Positions 7,573-16,270 of a stretch of 64,000 nt of DNA are shown here, in pieces. Where the stretch lies: NCBI RefSeq assembly GCF_001422365.1, contig NZ_LMMT01000001.1, positions 412,820-476,819 on the forward strand. Direction: 5' to 3'. The DNA is from Pseudorhodoferax sp. Leaf265 (GTDB lineage: Bacteria > Pseudomonadota > Gammaproteobacteria > Burkholderiales > Burkholderiaceae_C). Position numbers and translations under genes: made by a program. The number at the start of each line of letters is the position of its first letter. The first letter of the stretch is position 1. The notes under the pieces were generated by a model. The model did no database searches, was not told where the DNA came from, and saw only the letters and a program-made list of their open reading frames with translations.

Positions 7573-10385
7573 TGTTCCACTTGCAAAGCCTGGAACTGCT
7601 GCAGTGGGACTACTGCCAGCGGCTCACGCTGCCGCTGGACGGCGCCATCATCACCGTGGCCGGCCCCAACGGCTCGGGCAAGACCACGCTGCTGGACGCC
7701 ATGCGCACGCTGCTGGGCCTGGACTGCTCGGGCGGCCGCAGCTACAAGACCTATGCGCGCCATGCGAACGCCGACACCACCTGGCTGCGCGCCACGGTGG
7801 AGAACCGGCCGCGCGGCCGCCAGGCCGGGAGCCGGCCGTTCGCGCGCAACCTGCTCTACGCCGACCAGGTCACGCTGGCCTGCCGCATCGAACGCAACGG
7901 CGGCGACTGGCAACGCCGCTACCTGATGACCGATGGCGATGTGCCCATCGAGACGCTGGTCGACGCACCGGCCAAGGACTGGCTCGGCCTGGAACACTGG
8001 CGCCGCCGGCTCGAAGGCGCGGGCCTGTCGCGCGCCATTGCGCGTGTGCTGGCGCTGGAGCAGGGCCAGACCGACCGGCTATGCGAGTACTCGCCCAAGG
8101 AGTTGCTGCGCCTGGTGTTCGACGTGTTCGGCGACCAGGAGGTGCTGGACCGCTACGAGGAGGCACGCCAGCACCAGCGCGAGCTGACGGCCGAGGTCGA
8201 GACGGCCGAACGCGAGCTTGCGCATGGCCAGGCCCAGCTGGCCCAGCTGGACGCGCGCGTGAACCTGTACCGCCAGCACCAGGCCAAGCTGCGCGAGCGC
8301 GAACTGCTGGCCACCGAGGTCATGCCGGTGCTGGCCTGGCACGAGGAGCGGCTGGAGACCGCCACCAGGCTGCGGGAACTGCACCGCCAGCGCGTGCACC
8401 ACGCGGCCGAGACGCGCCGGCGCGGCGAGATCCAGCGCCAGCTGCTGCAGTTGGTGGAAAAGCAGCGCGAAGCCACCGAGCAGGTGCGCCTGCGCGAGGC
8501 CGCCAAGACCGCCGCCCAGGCCGCGCAGCAGCAGGCCCGCGATGCCGAGCGGCCGGTGGAAGCCCTGGTGCAGCAGGCCGACGAACTGCAGGCCCTGGCG
8601 GCCGTGGAGAGCGACGCCGCGCAGCTGGCCGAGCGCGTGCGCGCGCTGGAGGAACGCAAGGCCGCCCTCGCCGACCAATGGCACGAACTGAGCGGCCAGC
8701 GCCGCGCTGCGCAGGCGGCGCTGGAGCGGCTGCAAGGCCAGCACCAGGCGCCGCCGCCGGCCGAGGTGCAGCGCTTCCTGCGGGTGCTGCGGCAGGAGAA
8801 CATCGGCCACCACGTGATGGCCGACGTGGTCGAGATCAGCGACGAGCGCTGGCGCGCCGCCGCCGAAGGCGTGCTGCGCAGCGCGCGCTGGGTCGTGGTG
8901 CTGGCACAGGCCGGCGACGCGCCACGCGCCATGGCGCTGGCCGAGCGCGAGCGCTACCGCCACTACCTGGTGGCCGAGTCCGCCGCGGCACCCCGGGATG
9001 CACCGTCGCACAGCCTGCTGGCCGTGCTGCGCTTCTCGGCACCTGCGCCGGTGTGGCTGCTCAAGCAGCTGGCGCAGATCCGCCGTGTGGACGACACGCA
9101 GGCCGGCCTGCAGCAGGGCGGTGAGTGGATCACGCCGCAGGCCTACTGGCGCGACGGCCGCGGCGGCCGCAGCGTCTGGGTCGACCCCGGCGAACACCAG
9201 TTCGGCGCCGCAGCGCTGGCCTCCCAGCGCGACTCCATCGAACGCCGGCTGGCGCAGATCGACACCGGCATGCTGCCCGTCGCCAGGGAGCAGACCGAGG
9301 TGCAGCGCCAGCTCGACGCCGCGCTGCAGGCCAGCCGCGGCCACCGCGCGGCCGAGGAACTGGTCCGCCGCGGCGAGGCCTTCGCCCAGGCCCGCCAGCA
9401 GCTGCCGGCACTCAAGCAGGCCCGCATCGAAGCCGGCACGCGCTGGCAGCAGGCCGACCTTGCGCATACGCAGGCGGTGCTGGGCCAGCAGCAGGCCCAG
9501 ACCCAGTACCAGAGCCTGCAGCGCCAGCTGGCGGCGAGCGAGGGCGAGGCCCAGCGCCACGCGCGCGAATGGGGCGAGCGCTTCACGGCCCAGCGCGAGC
9601 GCGCCGACCGCTCGCGCGCGGACAAGCAGCGCTTTCCGGCGCGCTGGATCGCGCCCGCCACCCTGGCCGCGTTGCGCGAGCGCTATGGCAACGCCACCCA
9701 GGCCAGGCTGCGCACCAGCGCCATCGAGAAGGAACTCGCCGAAGGCCAGTGGGAGCTCGATGCCAGCGTCGAGGAGCGCCAGCAACTCATGCAGGCCACG
9801 GTCGGCACCCAGCAGCAGCAACTGGCCGAGCGCAAGGCCAGCAATGCCATGGCCGGCGTGGCCGTGGACAACGCCCGCGCGCGCTACATCGATGTGCTGC
9901 GCACCACCGTGCGCCGCTACCGCAAGAACATCGTCGAACTGGGCCTCCTGGCCGGCGTGGAGGTCAACGCCGAGCTGCCGCACCTGGACAACGACGACAC
10001 CGTGCTGCGCCAGGCCGAACTCAAGGTCGGCTTCAACTTCGACGGCAAGGGCCAGATCGGCCTGAACGACGGCGAGGCCTCGGGCGGCCAGCAGGTCATC
10101 AAGTCGCTGATCCTGCTGGTCGGCCTGCTCAAGGACGAGGAGATGCCAGGCGGCTTCGTGTTCATCGACGAGCCCTTCGCGCACCTGGACGTGCGCAACA
10201 TCCAGCTGGTCGGCCATTTCCTCAAGTCCACGCGTGCGCAGTACGTGCTGACCACGCCGATCACGCACAACGTGGAGGTGTTCGAACCGGCCGACATCAC
10301 GCTGGTCACGTCCAAGAAGCCGCGCGAGGCGCGCTGGGCGCCGCCCATCGGCGTGCTGCAGCGGCGTGCGCCGGCCACGGCCTGA
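7572..10385 (+). CDS. SMC-family ATPase, JetC/MksB-like
   Basis: A 937-residue SMC/Rad50-type ATPase. Walker A is GPNGSGKT (31-38); the C-terminal head carries the ABC signature ASGGQQ (about 836-841) and Walker B FVFIDEP with Asp866 and Glu867, then the D-loop HLD. Two long coiled coils (about 165-395 and 560-770) flank a hinge-like globular region (about 398-490, starting EVQRFLRVLRQENIGHHVMA). The protein is short for the family (MukB and JetC proteins are usually over 1000 residues). All ATPase residues are intact. It overlaps both neighbours by one base, so the subunits are made in coupled fashion. It should form the motor that binds and extrudes DNA. Confidence 0.88.
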   Translation: MFHLQSLELLQWDYCQRLTLPLDGAIITVAGPNGSGKTTLLDAMRTLLGLDCSGGRSYKTYARHANADTTWLRATVENRPRGRQAGSRPFARNLLYADQVTLACRIERNGGDWQRRYLMTDGDVPIETLVDAPAKDWLGLEHWRRRLEGAGLSRAIARVLALEQGQTDRLCEYSPKELLRLVFDVFGDQEVLDRYEEARQHQRELTAEVETAERELAHGQAQLAQLDARVNLYRQHQAKLRERELLATEVMPVLAWHEERLETATRLRELHRQRVHHAAETRRRGEIQRQLLQLVEKQREATEQVRLREAAKTAAQAAQQQARDAERPVEALVQQADELQALAAVESDAAQLAERVRALEERKAALADQWHELSGQRRAAQAALERLQGQHQAPPPAEVQRFLRVLRQENIGHHVMADVVEISDERWRAAAEGVLRSARWVVVLAQAGDAPRAMALAERERYRHYLVAESAAAPRDAPSHSLLAVLRFSAPAPVWLLKQLAQIRRVDDTQAGLQQGGEWITPQAYWRDGRGGRSVWVDPGEHQFGAAALASQRDSIERRLAQIDTGMLPVAREQTEVQRQLDAALQASRGHRAAEELVRRGEAFAQARQQLPALKQARIEAGTRWQQADLAHTQAVLGQQQAQTQYQSLQRQLAASEGEAQRHAREWGERFTAQRERADRSRADKQRFPARWIAPATLAALRERYGNATQARLRTSAIEKELAEGQWELDASVEERQQLMQATVGTQQQQLAERKASNAMAGVAVDNARARYIDVLRTTVRRYRKNIVELGLLAGVEVNAELPHLDNDDTVLRQAELKVGFNFDGKGQIGLNDGEASGGQQVIKSLILLVGLLKDEEMPGGFVFIDEPFAHLDVRNIQLVGHFLKSTRAQYVLTTPITHNVEVFEPADITLVTSKKPREARWAPPIGVLQRRAPATA

Positions 10386-11605
10386 TGGACTGGACCGACA
10401 CCGCCCGCGGCCGCGAACGGCGCGAACGCCAGGCCCAGCTGGCGGTGCCGGATCGGCTGCCACTGCTGGCGCCTGAGCAGCGCGCGTTGCTGCGCCGCTG
10501 GGCCGCCAAGGACAGCCCCGAACGCCGACGCACCACGCTGCTCGCGGCCATCCGCGGCGAGCGCATCGAAGATGCCGAAGCCCTGTGCGAACTGCTGCTG
10601 CGCGAGGGCTGGATCGCGCGGCGCGAACAGCTGGTCGGCGGGCGCTGGCAATGGGAGACCCTGGTCTGGCGCGACCTGCCGCGGCTGCAGGCCTTGCTGG
10701 ACGTCTCCAGCCCGCGCCAGCGCAAGGACCAGCGCGCGCTGCAGTTGGCCCAGGCCCAGGACTGGCTGCAGGCCCGCAGCGACGCTGCCAATGCCGACGC
10801 GCTGGACCCGGACCTGCTGGACGAACTGGCGGCCGCGCTGGCCCAACTGGTGCAGGACACCGCCCTGCGCCCGGATCTGCTGGCCACACGGCTGGCCTTG
10901 CTGCAGGCCATCGCCGCCTGGCACGACGACGCAGCCCAGGGCACGCGCCGCGACTTCGCACTGCGCGCGGGCGGTGGCACCAAGGCCCTGACGCACGCCG
11001 ACTGGCGCTGGTTGGAGGGCCAGTTCGACCTGGAGCGCCGGCGCATCGCGCGCTTCGCGCCCATGCTCTGGCTGGCCGGCGCGCTGCGGCTGCAGTGGCA
11101 GGCGCATGCGGTGGACCTGGCCCCGCTGCGCTGCCTGGGCCTGCCGCTGGCCGACGTGCTGCGCACCGACGCCACCAGCGCACCGGTGCGCTGGTGGCTG
11201 ATCGAGAACCGCGCCAGCTTCGAACGCCAGGCCCAGCTGCGCCGGCCCGGCCTGGCCCTGGCCTGGCTGCCCGGGCGGCCCTCCGCGGCCTGGCTGCAGG
11301 CCATGGACCGGCTGCTCGCGCTGGCGCCCGCACCGGCCTGGATCAGCGCCGACATCGACCCCGCCGGCGTGGACATCGCCTGCACCGCCGGCGCACTGTG
11401 GGACGCCCGTGGACTGGACTGGGCGCCGCACGAGATGGATCCCAGCCAGCTGCTGGCCACAGTCCAGCACTGGCCGCTGAACGCGCACGACCACCAGCTG
11501 CTGGACCGCCTGGCACAACGTGCTGCCATGCCCGCGGCGCTGCGTGCGCTGTGCGACAGCATGCGGCAGGCCGGCCGCAAGGCCGAGCAGGAAGCCTGGC
11601 TCTGA
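10385..11605 (+). CDS. Toprim-domain nuclease subunit, JetD/MksG-like (DUF3322/DUF2220-like)
   Basis: A 406-residue protein. The first half resembles the arm/winged-helix domain of JetD (SPERRRTTLLAAIRG, AEALCELLLREGWIARR). The second half carries a Toprim-like acidic set: Glu274 in WWLIENRASF and the pair Asp323/Asp325 in ADIDPAGVDIA, matching the E...DxD metal site of JetD and of topoisomerase VI A-like proteins. In characterised Wadjet systems this subunit cuts plasmid DNA after the SMC complex stalls. Its start overlaps the SMC gene by one base and a photolyase gene begins 2 bases after its stop. The family call rests on motif and operon order. Confidence 0.82.
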   Translation: MDWTDTARGRERRERQAQLAVPDRLPLLAPEQRALLRRWAAKDSPERRRTTLLAAIRGERIEDAEALCELLLREGWIARREQLVGGRWQWETLVWRDLPRLQALLDVSSPRQRKDQRALQLAQAQDWLQARSDAANADALDPDLLDELAAALAQLVQDTALRPDLLATRLALLQAIAAWHDDAAQGTRRDFALRAGGGTKALTHADWRWLEGQFDLERRRIARFAPMLWLAGALRLQWQAHAVDLAPLRCLGLPLADVLRTDATSAPVRWWLIENRASFERQAQLRRPGLALAWLPGRPSAAWLQAMDRLLALAPAPAWISADIDPAGVDIACTAGALWDARGLDWAPHEMDPSQLLATVQHWPLNAHDHQLLDRLAQRAAMPAALRALCDSMRQAGRKAEQEAWL

Positions 11606-11607
11606 GC

Positions 11608-13158
11608 ATGGCTGCGCTGCCCCCGCCGCTGCGCCATCTGGTGGTGGTTCTGGGCGACCAGCTCGACCGCCACTCGCCCGCCTTCGACGCCTTCGACCCC
11701 ACGCAGGACCGGGTCTGGATGGCCGAGGTGGCCGAAGAGTCCACCCAGGTCTGGAGCGGCCAGCCACGCATCGCCATGTTCCTGGCCGCCATGCGCCACT
11801 TCGCCGACGCGCTGCGCGGCGAGGGCTTTCCCGTGGACTACCGCCGGCTGGACGACCCCGGCAACCGCGGCACGCTGGCCAACGAACTGGGCGCAACGCT
11901 GGCGCGGCTGCGCCCCGCCGCCGTGGTGCTGGTGCAGCCCGGCGAGTGGCGCGTGCGTGAGGCGCTGCGCGCCGTGGCCACCGGTGCCGGCGTGCCGCTG
12001 GACGAGCGTGAGGACCGGCACTTCCTGTGCTCACTGGCCGCCTTCCAGCGCTACGCCCAGGGCCGCAGCGGGCTGGTGATGGAGCACTTCTACCGCGCCA
12101 TGCGCCGGCGCCACCGCGTGCTCATGGACGGCGACGCACCGGCCGGCGGCGCCTGGAACTTCGACGCCGACAACCGCGCCGCGTTCGGCCGCAACGGCCC
12201 TGGCTTCCTGCCGCCACCTGCGAACTTTCCGCCAGACGCCACCACGCAGGAGGTCATCGCGCTCGTGCGCACGCGCTTCGCCGGCCACCCGGGCCGGCTC
12301 GACGCTTTCGCATGGCCCGTCACGCGCACGCAGGCCCTGCAGGCGCTCGACGCCTTCGTCGCCGAGCGGCTGCCCTTGTTCGGCCACTGGCAGGACGCCA
12401 TGTGGGGCGGCGAGCCCTGGCTCTACCACGCGCAGCTGAGTGCGGCGCTGAACCTCAAGCTGCTCGACCCACGGGAGGTGATCGCGCGTGCCGAAGCGGC
12501 GTACCGCGCCGGCGACGTGCCGATCGCCTGCGCCGAGGGCTTCATCCGCCAGATCCTGGGCTGGCGCGAGTACGTGCGCGGCATCTACTGGCGCGAGATG
12601 CCCACGTATTTGGAGCGCAACGCACTGGGCGCGCATGCGGACCTGCCGCCCTGGTACTGGACTGGCGAGACCGACCGCGCCTGCCTGCGCGACACCATTA
12701 CCCAGACGCTGGACCTGGGCTATGCCCACCACATCCAGCGGCTGATGGTCACCGGCCTGTACGCGCTGCTGCTGGGTGTGGAGCCCCGGCAGGTCCACGC
12801 CTGGTACCTGGCGGTCTATGTGGATGCGGTGGAATGGGTGGAACTGCCCAACACGCTGGGCATGAGCCAGTTCGCCGATGACGGCCTCCTGGGCAGCAAG
12901 CCCTATGTGGCCAGCGGTCAGTACATCGCGCGCATGAGCGACCACTGCCGGCACTGCCGCTTCCGGCCCGCCGAACGCACCGGCGAGACCGCCTGCCCGT
13001 TCACCACGCTGTACTGGGATTTCCTGGCACGCCACGCGGAGCGCTTCGCCACGCACCCGCGCCTGCACGCCCAGGTGCAGGACCAGGCACGGCTGCCCGA
13101 CGCCGAACGCGCGGCGATCGCGTTGCGGGCCGACGCCATCCGGCGTGGCCAGGCATGA
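11608..13158 (+). CDS. Iron-sulfur (6-4) photolyase / bacterial cryptochrome (PhrB-type)
   Basis: A 516-residue protein of the FeS-BCP class of the photolyase/cryptochrome superfamily. Four cysteines at 359, 447, 450 and 463 (RACLRD, HCRHC, ETACPF) have the same spacing as the 4Fe-4S ligands of Agrobacterium PhrB (350, 438, 441, 454, from memory), each shifted by nine. The N-terminus (LRHLVVVLGDQLDRHS) is the Rossmann-like antenna domain; FAD-binding helices lie between about residues 250 and 440. The expected activity is light-driven repair of (6-4) pyrimidine photoproducts. It begins 2 bases after the nuclease subunit of the Wadjet-like operon, so the two are probably cotranscribed; a functional link is unproven. 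Confidence 0.93.
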   Translation: MAALPPPLRHLVVVLGDQLDRHSPAFDAFDPTQDRVWMAEVAEESTQVWSGQPRIAMFLAAMRHFADALRGEGFPVDYRRLDDPGNRGTLANELGATLARLRPAAVVLVQPGEWRVREALRAVATGAGVPLDEREDRHFLCSLAAFQRYAQGRSGLVMEHFYRAMRRRHRVLMDGDAPAGGAWNFDADNRAAFGRNGPGFLPPPANFPPDATTQEVIALVRTRFAGHPGRLDAFAWPVTRTQALQALDAFVAERLPLFGHWQDAMWGGEPWLYHAQLSAALNLKLLDPREVIARAEAAYRAGDVPIACAEGFIRQILGWREYVRGIYWREMPTYLERNALGAHADLPPWYWTGETDRACLRDTITQTLDLGYAHHIQRLMVTGLYALLLGVEPRQVHAWYLAVYVDAVEWVELPNTLGMSQFADDGLLGSKPYVASGQYIARMSDHCRHCRFRPAERTGETACPFTTLYWDFLARHAERFATHPRLHAQVQDQARLPDAERAAIALRADAIRRGQA

Positions 13159-13170
13159 ACCGGTTGCACC

Positions 13171-13199
13171 TGTGCGCCCCGGCCAAATGGGGCGCCACA
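13171..13199 (+). terminator. GC-rich hairpin after the photolyase gene
   Basis: TGTGCGCCCC pairs with GGGGCGCCACA across GGCCAAAT with one bulged base. There is no T-run, so termination would be weak or Rho-assisted. It lies 12 bases after the photolyase stop and about 90 bases before the next gene. Confidence 0.4.
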
Positions 13200-13288
13200 T
13201 GGCTGCATCGCCCTGTAACATCCCACGTGGCCCAACGACAACACCTTGCCGACATGTCTGATGCGCTGCAACGCCGCAGCGCCGCCCC

Positions 13289-16225
13289 ATGATCGAAACG
13301 CTGCCGCCCGCCCCTGCCTCCGCCCCCGCTACGGACCCGGCCGTGGTGCAGCGCCGTCACTACGTCACGCTGCTGTTCTCCGACCTGTCGCGCTCGACCG
13401 AACTGGCCGGTGCCATGGAGGCCGAGCAGTATGCCGCGCTGCTGTCCATGCTGCGCATCGCCTACCAGGAGACCGTGCCGCGCTGGGGCGGCAGCATCGT
13501 GCGCGTGCAGGGCGACGGCCTGCTGGCCATGTTCGGCCACCCGGTGCCGCACGAGGAAGCCGGACGCCGCGCGGTCGAGGCCGCGCTGGCGCTGCACCGC
13601 GCCGTCGGCCGGCTGGCACCGCGGCTGCCGGCGGGTTTCGCGCTGCAGCTGCACACCGGCATCCACGCCGGCCTGGTGCTGATCGGCGATGGCGACATCG
13701 AGCGCGGCCGCTTCGAACTCATGGGCACGGTGCCCAACATCGCGGCCCGCCTGTCGGACGCCGCCGGCCCGCACGAGATCGTGGTCAGCGACGAGACGCT
13801 GGGCCCGGCGCGCCGCTTCTTCGGTGCCGGCGCGCCCAGCATGCTGATGGTCAAGGGCCGCGACGCGCCGATCCTGGTCTACCGCATTGGCACCCAGTCC
13901 GAGACCCTGGCCGGCGTGCAGGCGCGCAGCCGCAAGCAGGCGCCGCTGGTGGGCCGGCAGGCCGAGTTCGAACGCTTGGCCCGCGCGCTGGACGCGGCCT
14001 GCGCCGGTGCCCCGGCCGGTGTCGAGGTGGCTGGCCCGCCCGGCATCGGCAAGACGCGGCTGGTCGAGGAGTTCCTGCACCACGCCCACCAGCGGGACTG
14101 CCGCGTGCTGCGCGGCAGCTGCGACAGCGGCCTGGGCGCCGCGCCGCTGCAGCCGTTCCGCCAGATGATGCAATCGCTCGGCACGGCCGAGCTGCCGGCG
14201 CGGCCGCATGCCTTCGCGGCCGCCTTCGTGCGGCTGGCGGCCGAGCAGCCGCTGGTGCTGTTCATCGACGACTGGCAGTGGGCCGACGACGCCTCGCACC
14301 AGGTGCTGGCCGGCATCCAGCGCCAGGCCGGACTGCGCCTGCTGGTGGTGCTGACGCGGCGCGTGGTCGGCAGCGCGGCCGCGCCGGCCACGCCGGGCTT
14401 CGACGCCTTCACGCTGGCGCCGCTCGGCCAGGCCACGGCCGCCGAGGCCGTGGCCGCCTACCTGCCCGGCGCCGACCCCTTCGTGGTGGCGCAGATCTGT
14501 GCCCGTGCCGGCGGCAACCCGCTGTTCATCGAGGAGCTGTGCCATTCCGCCGCCCATGGCGACAGCGGCCGGCTGGCGCCGCCGCCCAGCCCGGCCGGCT
14601 GGATCAACCAGCTCATCGAATCGCGCGTGCACGGCCTGGCCGCGCCGCTGGTGGACATGCTGCGCACCGCGGCCGTGATCGGCAACACCGTGCCGGCCTG
14701 GCTCCTCGCGCGCATCACCGGCCATGCGCCCGACAGCCCGCTGCTGCGCGAGCTGGCCGAGCAGGACTTCCTGTTCCCGGGCGAGCACGCCGGCACGCTG
14801 CGCTTCAAGCATGGCGTCACGCGCGACGTGGTGTACGCCTCGGTCGGCCTGCTGCAGCGCCAGTGGCTGCACCTGCGCATCGCCGTGGCGCTCATGCGGC
14901 AGGCCCAGGGCGGCGGCGACGAGGACGCCGAGGCCCTGGCCCTGCACTTCGGCGCCGGTGGCGATCCGGCGCTGGAGGCGCACTATGCCGAGCTGGCCGG
15001 CGACCGCGCGCTGGCCGTCTCGGCGCTGGACCGCGCGCGCGCCCACTTCCACGCCGCGCTGGCCGCGCTGGAGCGCGGCGAGCTGGCGGGCGAGCGCGCG
15101 CTGCGCTGGGTCGACATCGTCGAGCGGCTCGCCATGGTCTGCATGTTCGAACCCGAGCGCGGCCAGATCGCGCTGGCCGAGCGCGCCGTGCTGCTGGCCC
15201 AGCGCCATGGCGACCTCGGGCGCGTGGCGCGCGCCCGCCATTGGCTGGGCTGCGTGCACTACGCGCTGGGCGAGCCGCGCCTGGCCATCCGCCACGGCGA
15301 ACAGGCCCTGCGCGAGGCCGAGGCCGCTGGCGACGCGCCGCTGGCCACCCAGGTCGTGGCCTCGCTGGGCGAGGCCCACACCGCGGCCGGGCGCTACCAG
15401 CGCGCCGCCCGGCTGCTGGACCGCGCCATCGAGGTCAAGCGCAGCCACCGCAGCGGCCGGCGCACCAACGTGGGCCTGGCCTACTCGCTGGTCTGCCGCG
15501 GCGTGGTGCTGGGCGATCAGGGGCGCTTCGGCGCTGCGGCCGAATGCTTCGACCAGGCGCAGGAGTGCATCGTGGGGCTCACGCACCAGATCGGCACCAG
15601 CATCGAAGGCTGGCGCGCGGCCGTGCTGCTGTGGCAGGGCCGCTGGGAGGCCGCGCACCAGGCCGCCGCCGCCTCCGCCCGCATCGCCGAGCTCACGCGC
15701 TCGCTGTGGCAGCTGTCGGTGGCGCGCGCCATCGGCGGCTATGCCGACTGGATGCTGCGGCGCGACCCGGCCGCCATCGACGGCCTGGTGGCCGTGACCG
15801 ACTGGGTGCTGCCGCGCGACAGCGGCCTGTTCCGCTCGCTCAACCACGGCTGGCTGGCCGAGGGCCTGCAGCAACTGGGCCGCCCGGACGAGGCGCGCCG
15901 GCACGCGCTGCTGGCCCTGCAGCGCGGCCGCCGCGAAGACCGCATCGGCCTGGCCATGGCGGCGCGCGCGATGGCGCGCGCGGCCCATGCGAACGGCCAG
16001 CACGCCGCCGCGCAGCGCCAGCTGGCCTTCGCCTACCGCGTGGCCCAGGCGCGCGGCTCGGCGCACGAGCGCGCGGTGACGCAGTTGGCCGAGGCCGAGC
16101 TGGCCGCCGCCAGCGGGCACGGTAGCCGCGCGCGCGCGCTGCTGGACCAGGCCGAGGCGGCGTTCGACACCATGGAGATGGGCTGGTATCTGGAACAGGC
16201 GCAGCGGCTGCGCGCGCAGCTCTGA
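13289..16225 (+). CDS. Class III nucleotide cyclase domain / AAA-type ATPase / TPR protein
   Basis: A 978-residue signalling protein. Residues about 20-200 are a class III adenylate/guanylate cyclase catalytic domain with both metal-binding aspartates (LLFSDLSRSTEL and VQGDGLLAMFG) and VPNIAARL near the transition-state region. Residues about 225-420 are a P-loop ATPase with Walker A GPPGIGKT and Walker B LVLFIDDWQWADDAS, typical of cyclase-linked STAND ATPases. The rest, about 500 residues, is alpha-helical and TPR-like (repeated ALAAL, LAxxxG patterns). Such proteins are multidomain regulators whose cyclase may be active or only regulatory. The input is unknown. No membrane segment is seen. 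It stands alone between a GC-rich hairpin and a convergent gene. Confidence 0.9.
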   Translation: MIETLPPAPASAPATDPAVVQRRHYVTLLFSDLSRSTELAGAMEAEQYAALLSMLRIAYQETVPRWGGSIVRVQGDGLLAMFGHPVPHEEAGRRAVEAALALHRAVGRLAPRLPAGFALQLHTGIHAGLVLIGDGDIERGRFELMGTVPNIAARLSDAAGPHEIVVSDETLGPARRFFGAGAPSMLMVKGRDAPILVYRIGTQSETLAGVQARSRKQAPLVGRQAEFERLARALDAACAGAPAGVEVAGPPGIGKTRLVEEFLHHAHQRDCRVLRGSCDSGLGAAPLQPFRQMMQSLGTAELPARPHAFAAAFVRLAAEQPLVLFIDDWQWADDASHQVLAGIQRQAGLRLLVVLTRRVVGSAAAPATPGFDAFTLAPLGQATAAEAVAAYLPGADPFVVAQICARAGGNPLFIEELCHSAAHGDSGRLAPPPSPAGWINQLIESRVHGLAAPLVDMLRTAAVIGNTVPAWLLARITGHAPDSPLLRELAEQDFLFPGEHAGTLRFKHGVTRDVVYASVGLLQRQWLHLRIAVALMRQAQGGGDEDAEALALHFGAGGDPALEAHYAELAGDRALAVSALDRARAHFHAALAALERGELAGERALRWVDIVERLAMVCMFEPERGQIALAERAVLLAQRHGDLGRVARARHWLGCVHYALGEPRLAIRHGEQALREAEAAGDAPLATQVVASLGEAHTAAGRYQRAARLLDRAIEVKRSHRSGRRTNVGLAYSLVCRGVVLGDQGRFGAAAECFDQAQECIVGLTHQIGTSIEGWRAAVLLWQGRWEAAHQAAAASARIAELTRSLWQLSVARAIGGYADWMLRRDPAAIDGLVAVTDWVLPRDSGLFRSLNHGWLAEGLQQLGRPDEARRHALLALQRGRREDRIGLAMAARAMARAAHANGQHAAAQRQLAFAYRVAQARGSAHERAVTQLAEAELAAASGHGSRARALLDQAEAAFDTMEMGWYLEQAQRLRAQL

Positions 16226-16270
16226 ACTGCACGCGGACCGCCGCAGCGACAGGCCGCGCTGCAGGCGTCT

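Noticed and set aside
8079-11333. Very long antisense open frame (1084 codons) opposite the SMC and nuclease genes
   Set aside because: Its translation is low-complexity (Ala/Arg/Leu/Gly/Gln) and mirrors the GC3 bias of the sense genes; no domain or ribosome site supports it.
13001-16120. Antisense frame of 1039 codons opposite the cyclase-ATPase gene
   Set aside because: Same GC-skew artefact; the sense strand has clear catalytic motifs throughout.
16243-16262. Hairpin between the cyclase gene and the DyP-P450 gene as terminator
   Set aside because: Only a 6-base stem with an 8-base loop and no T-run; too weak to call.
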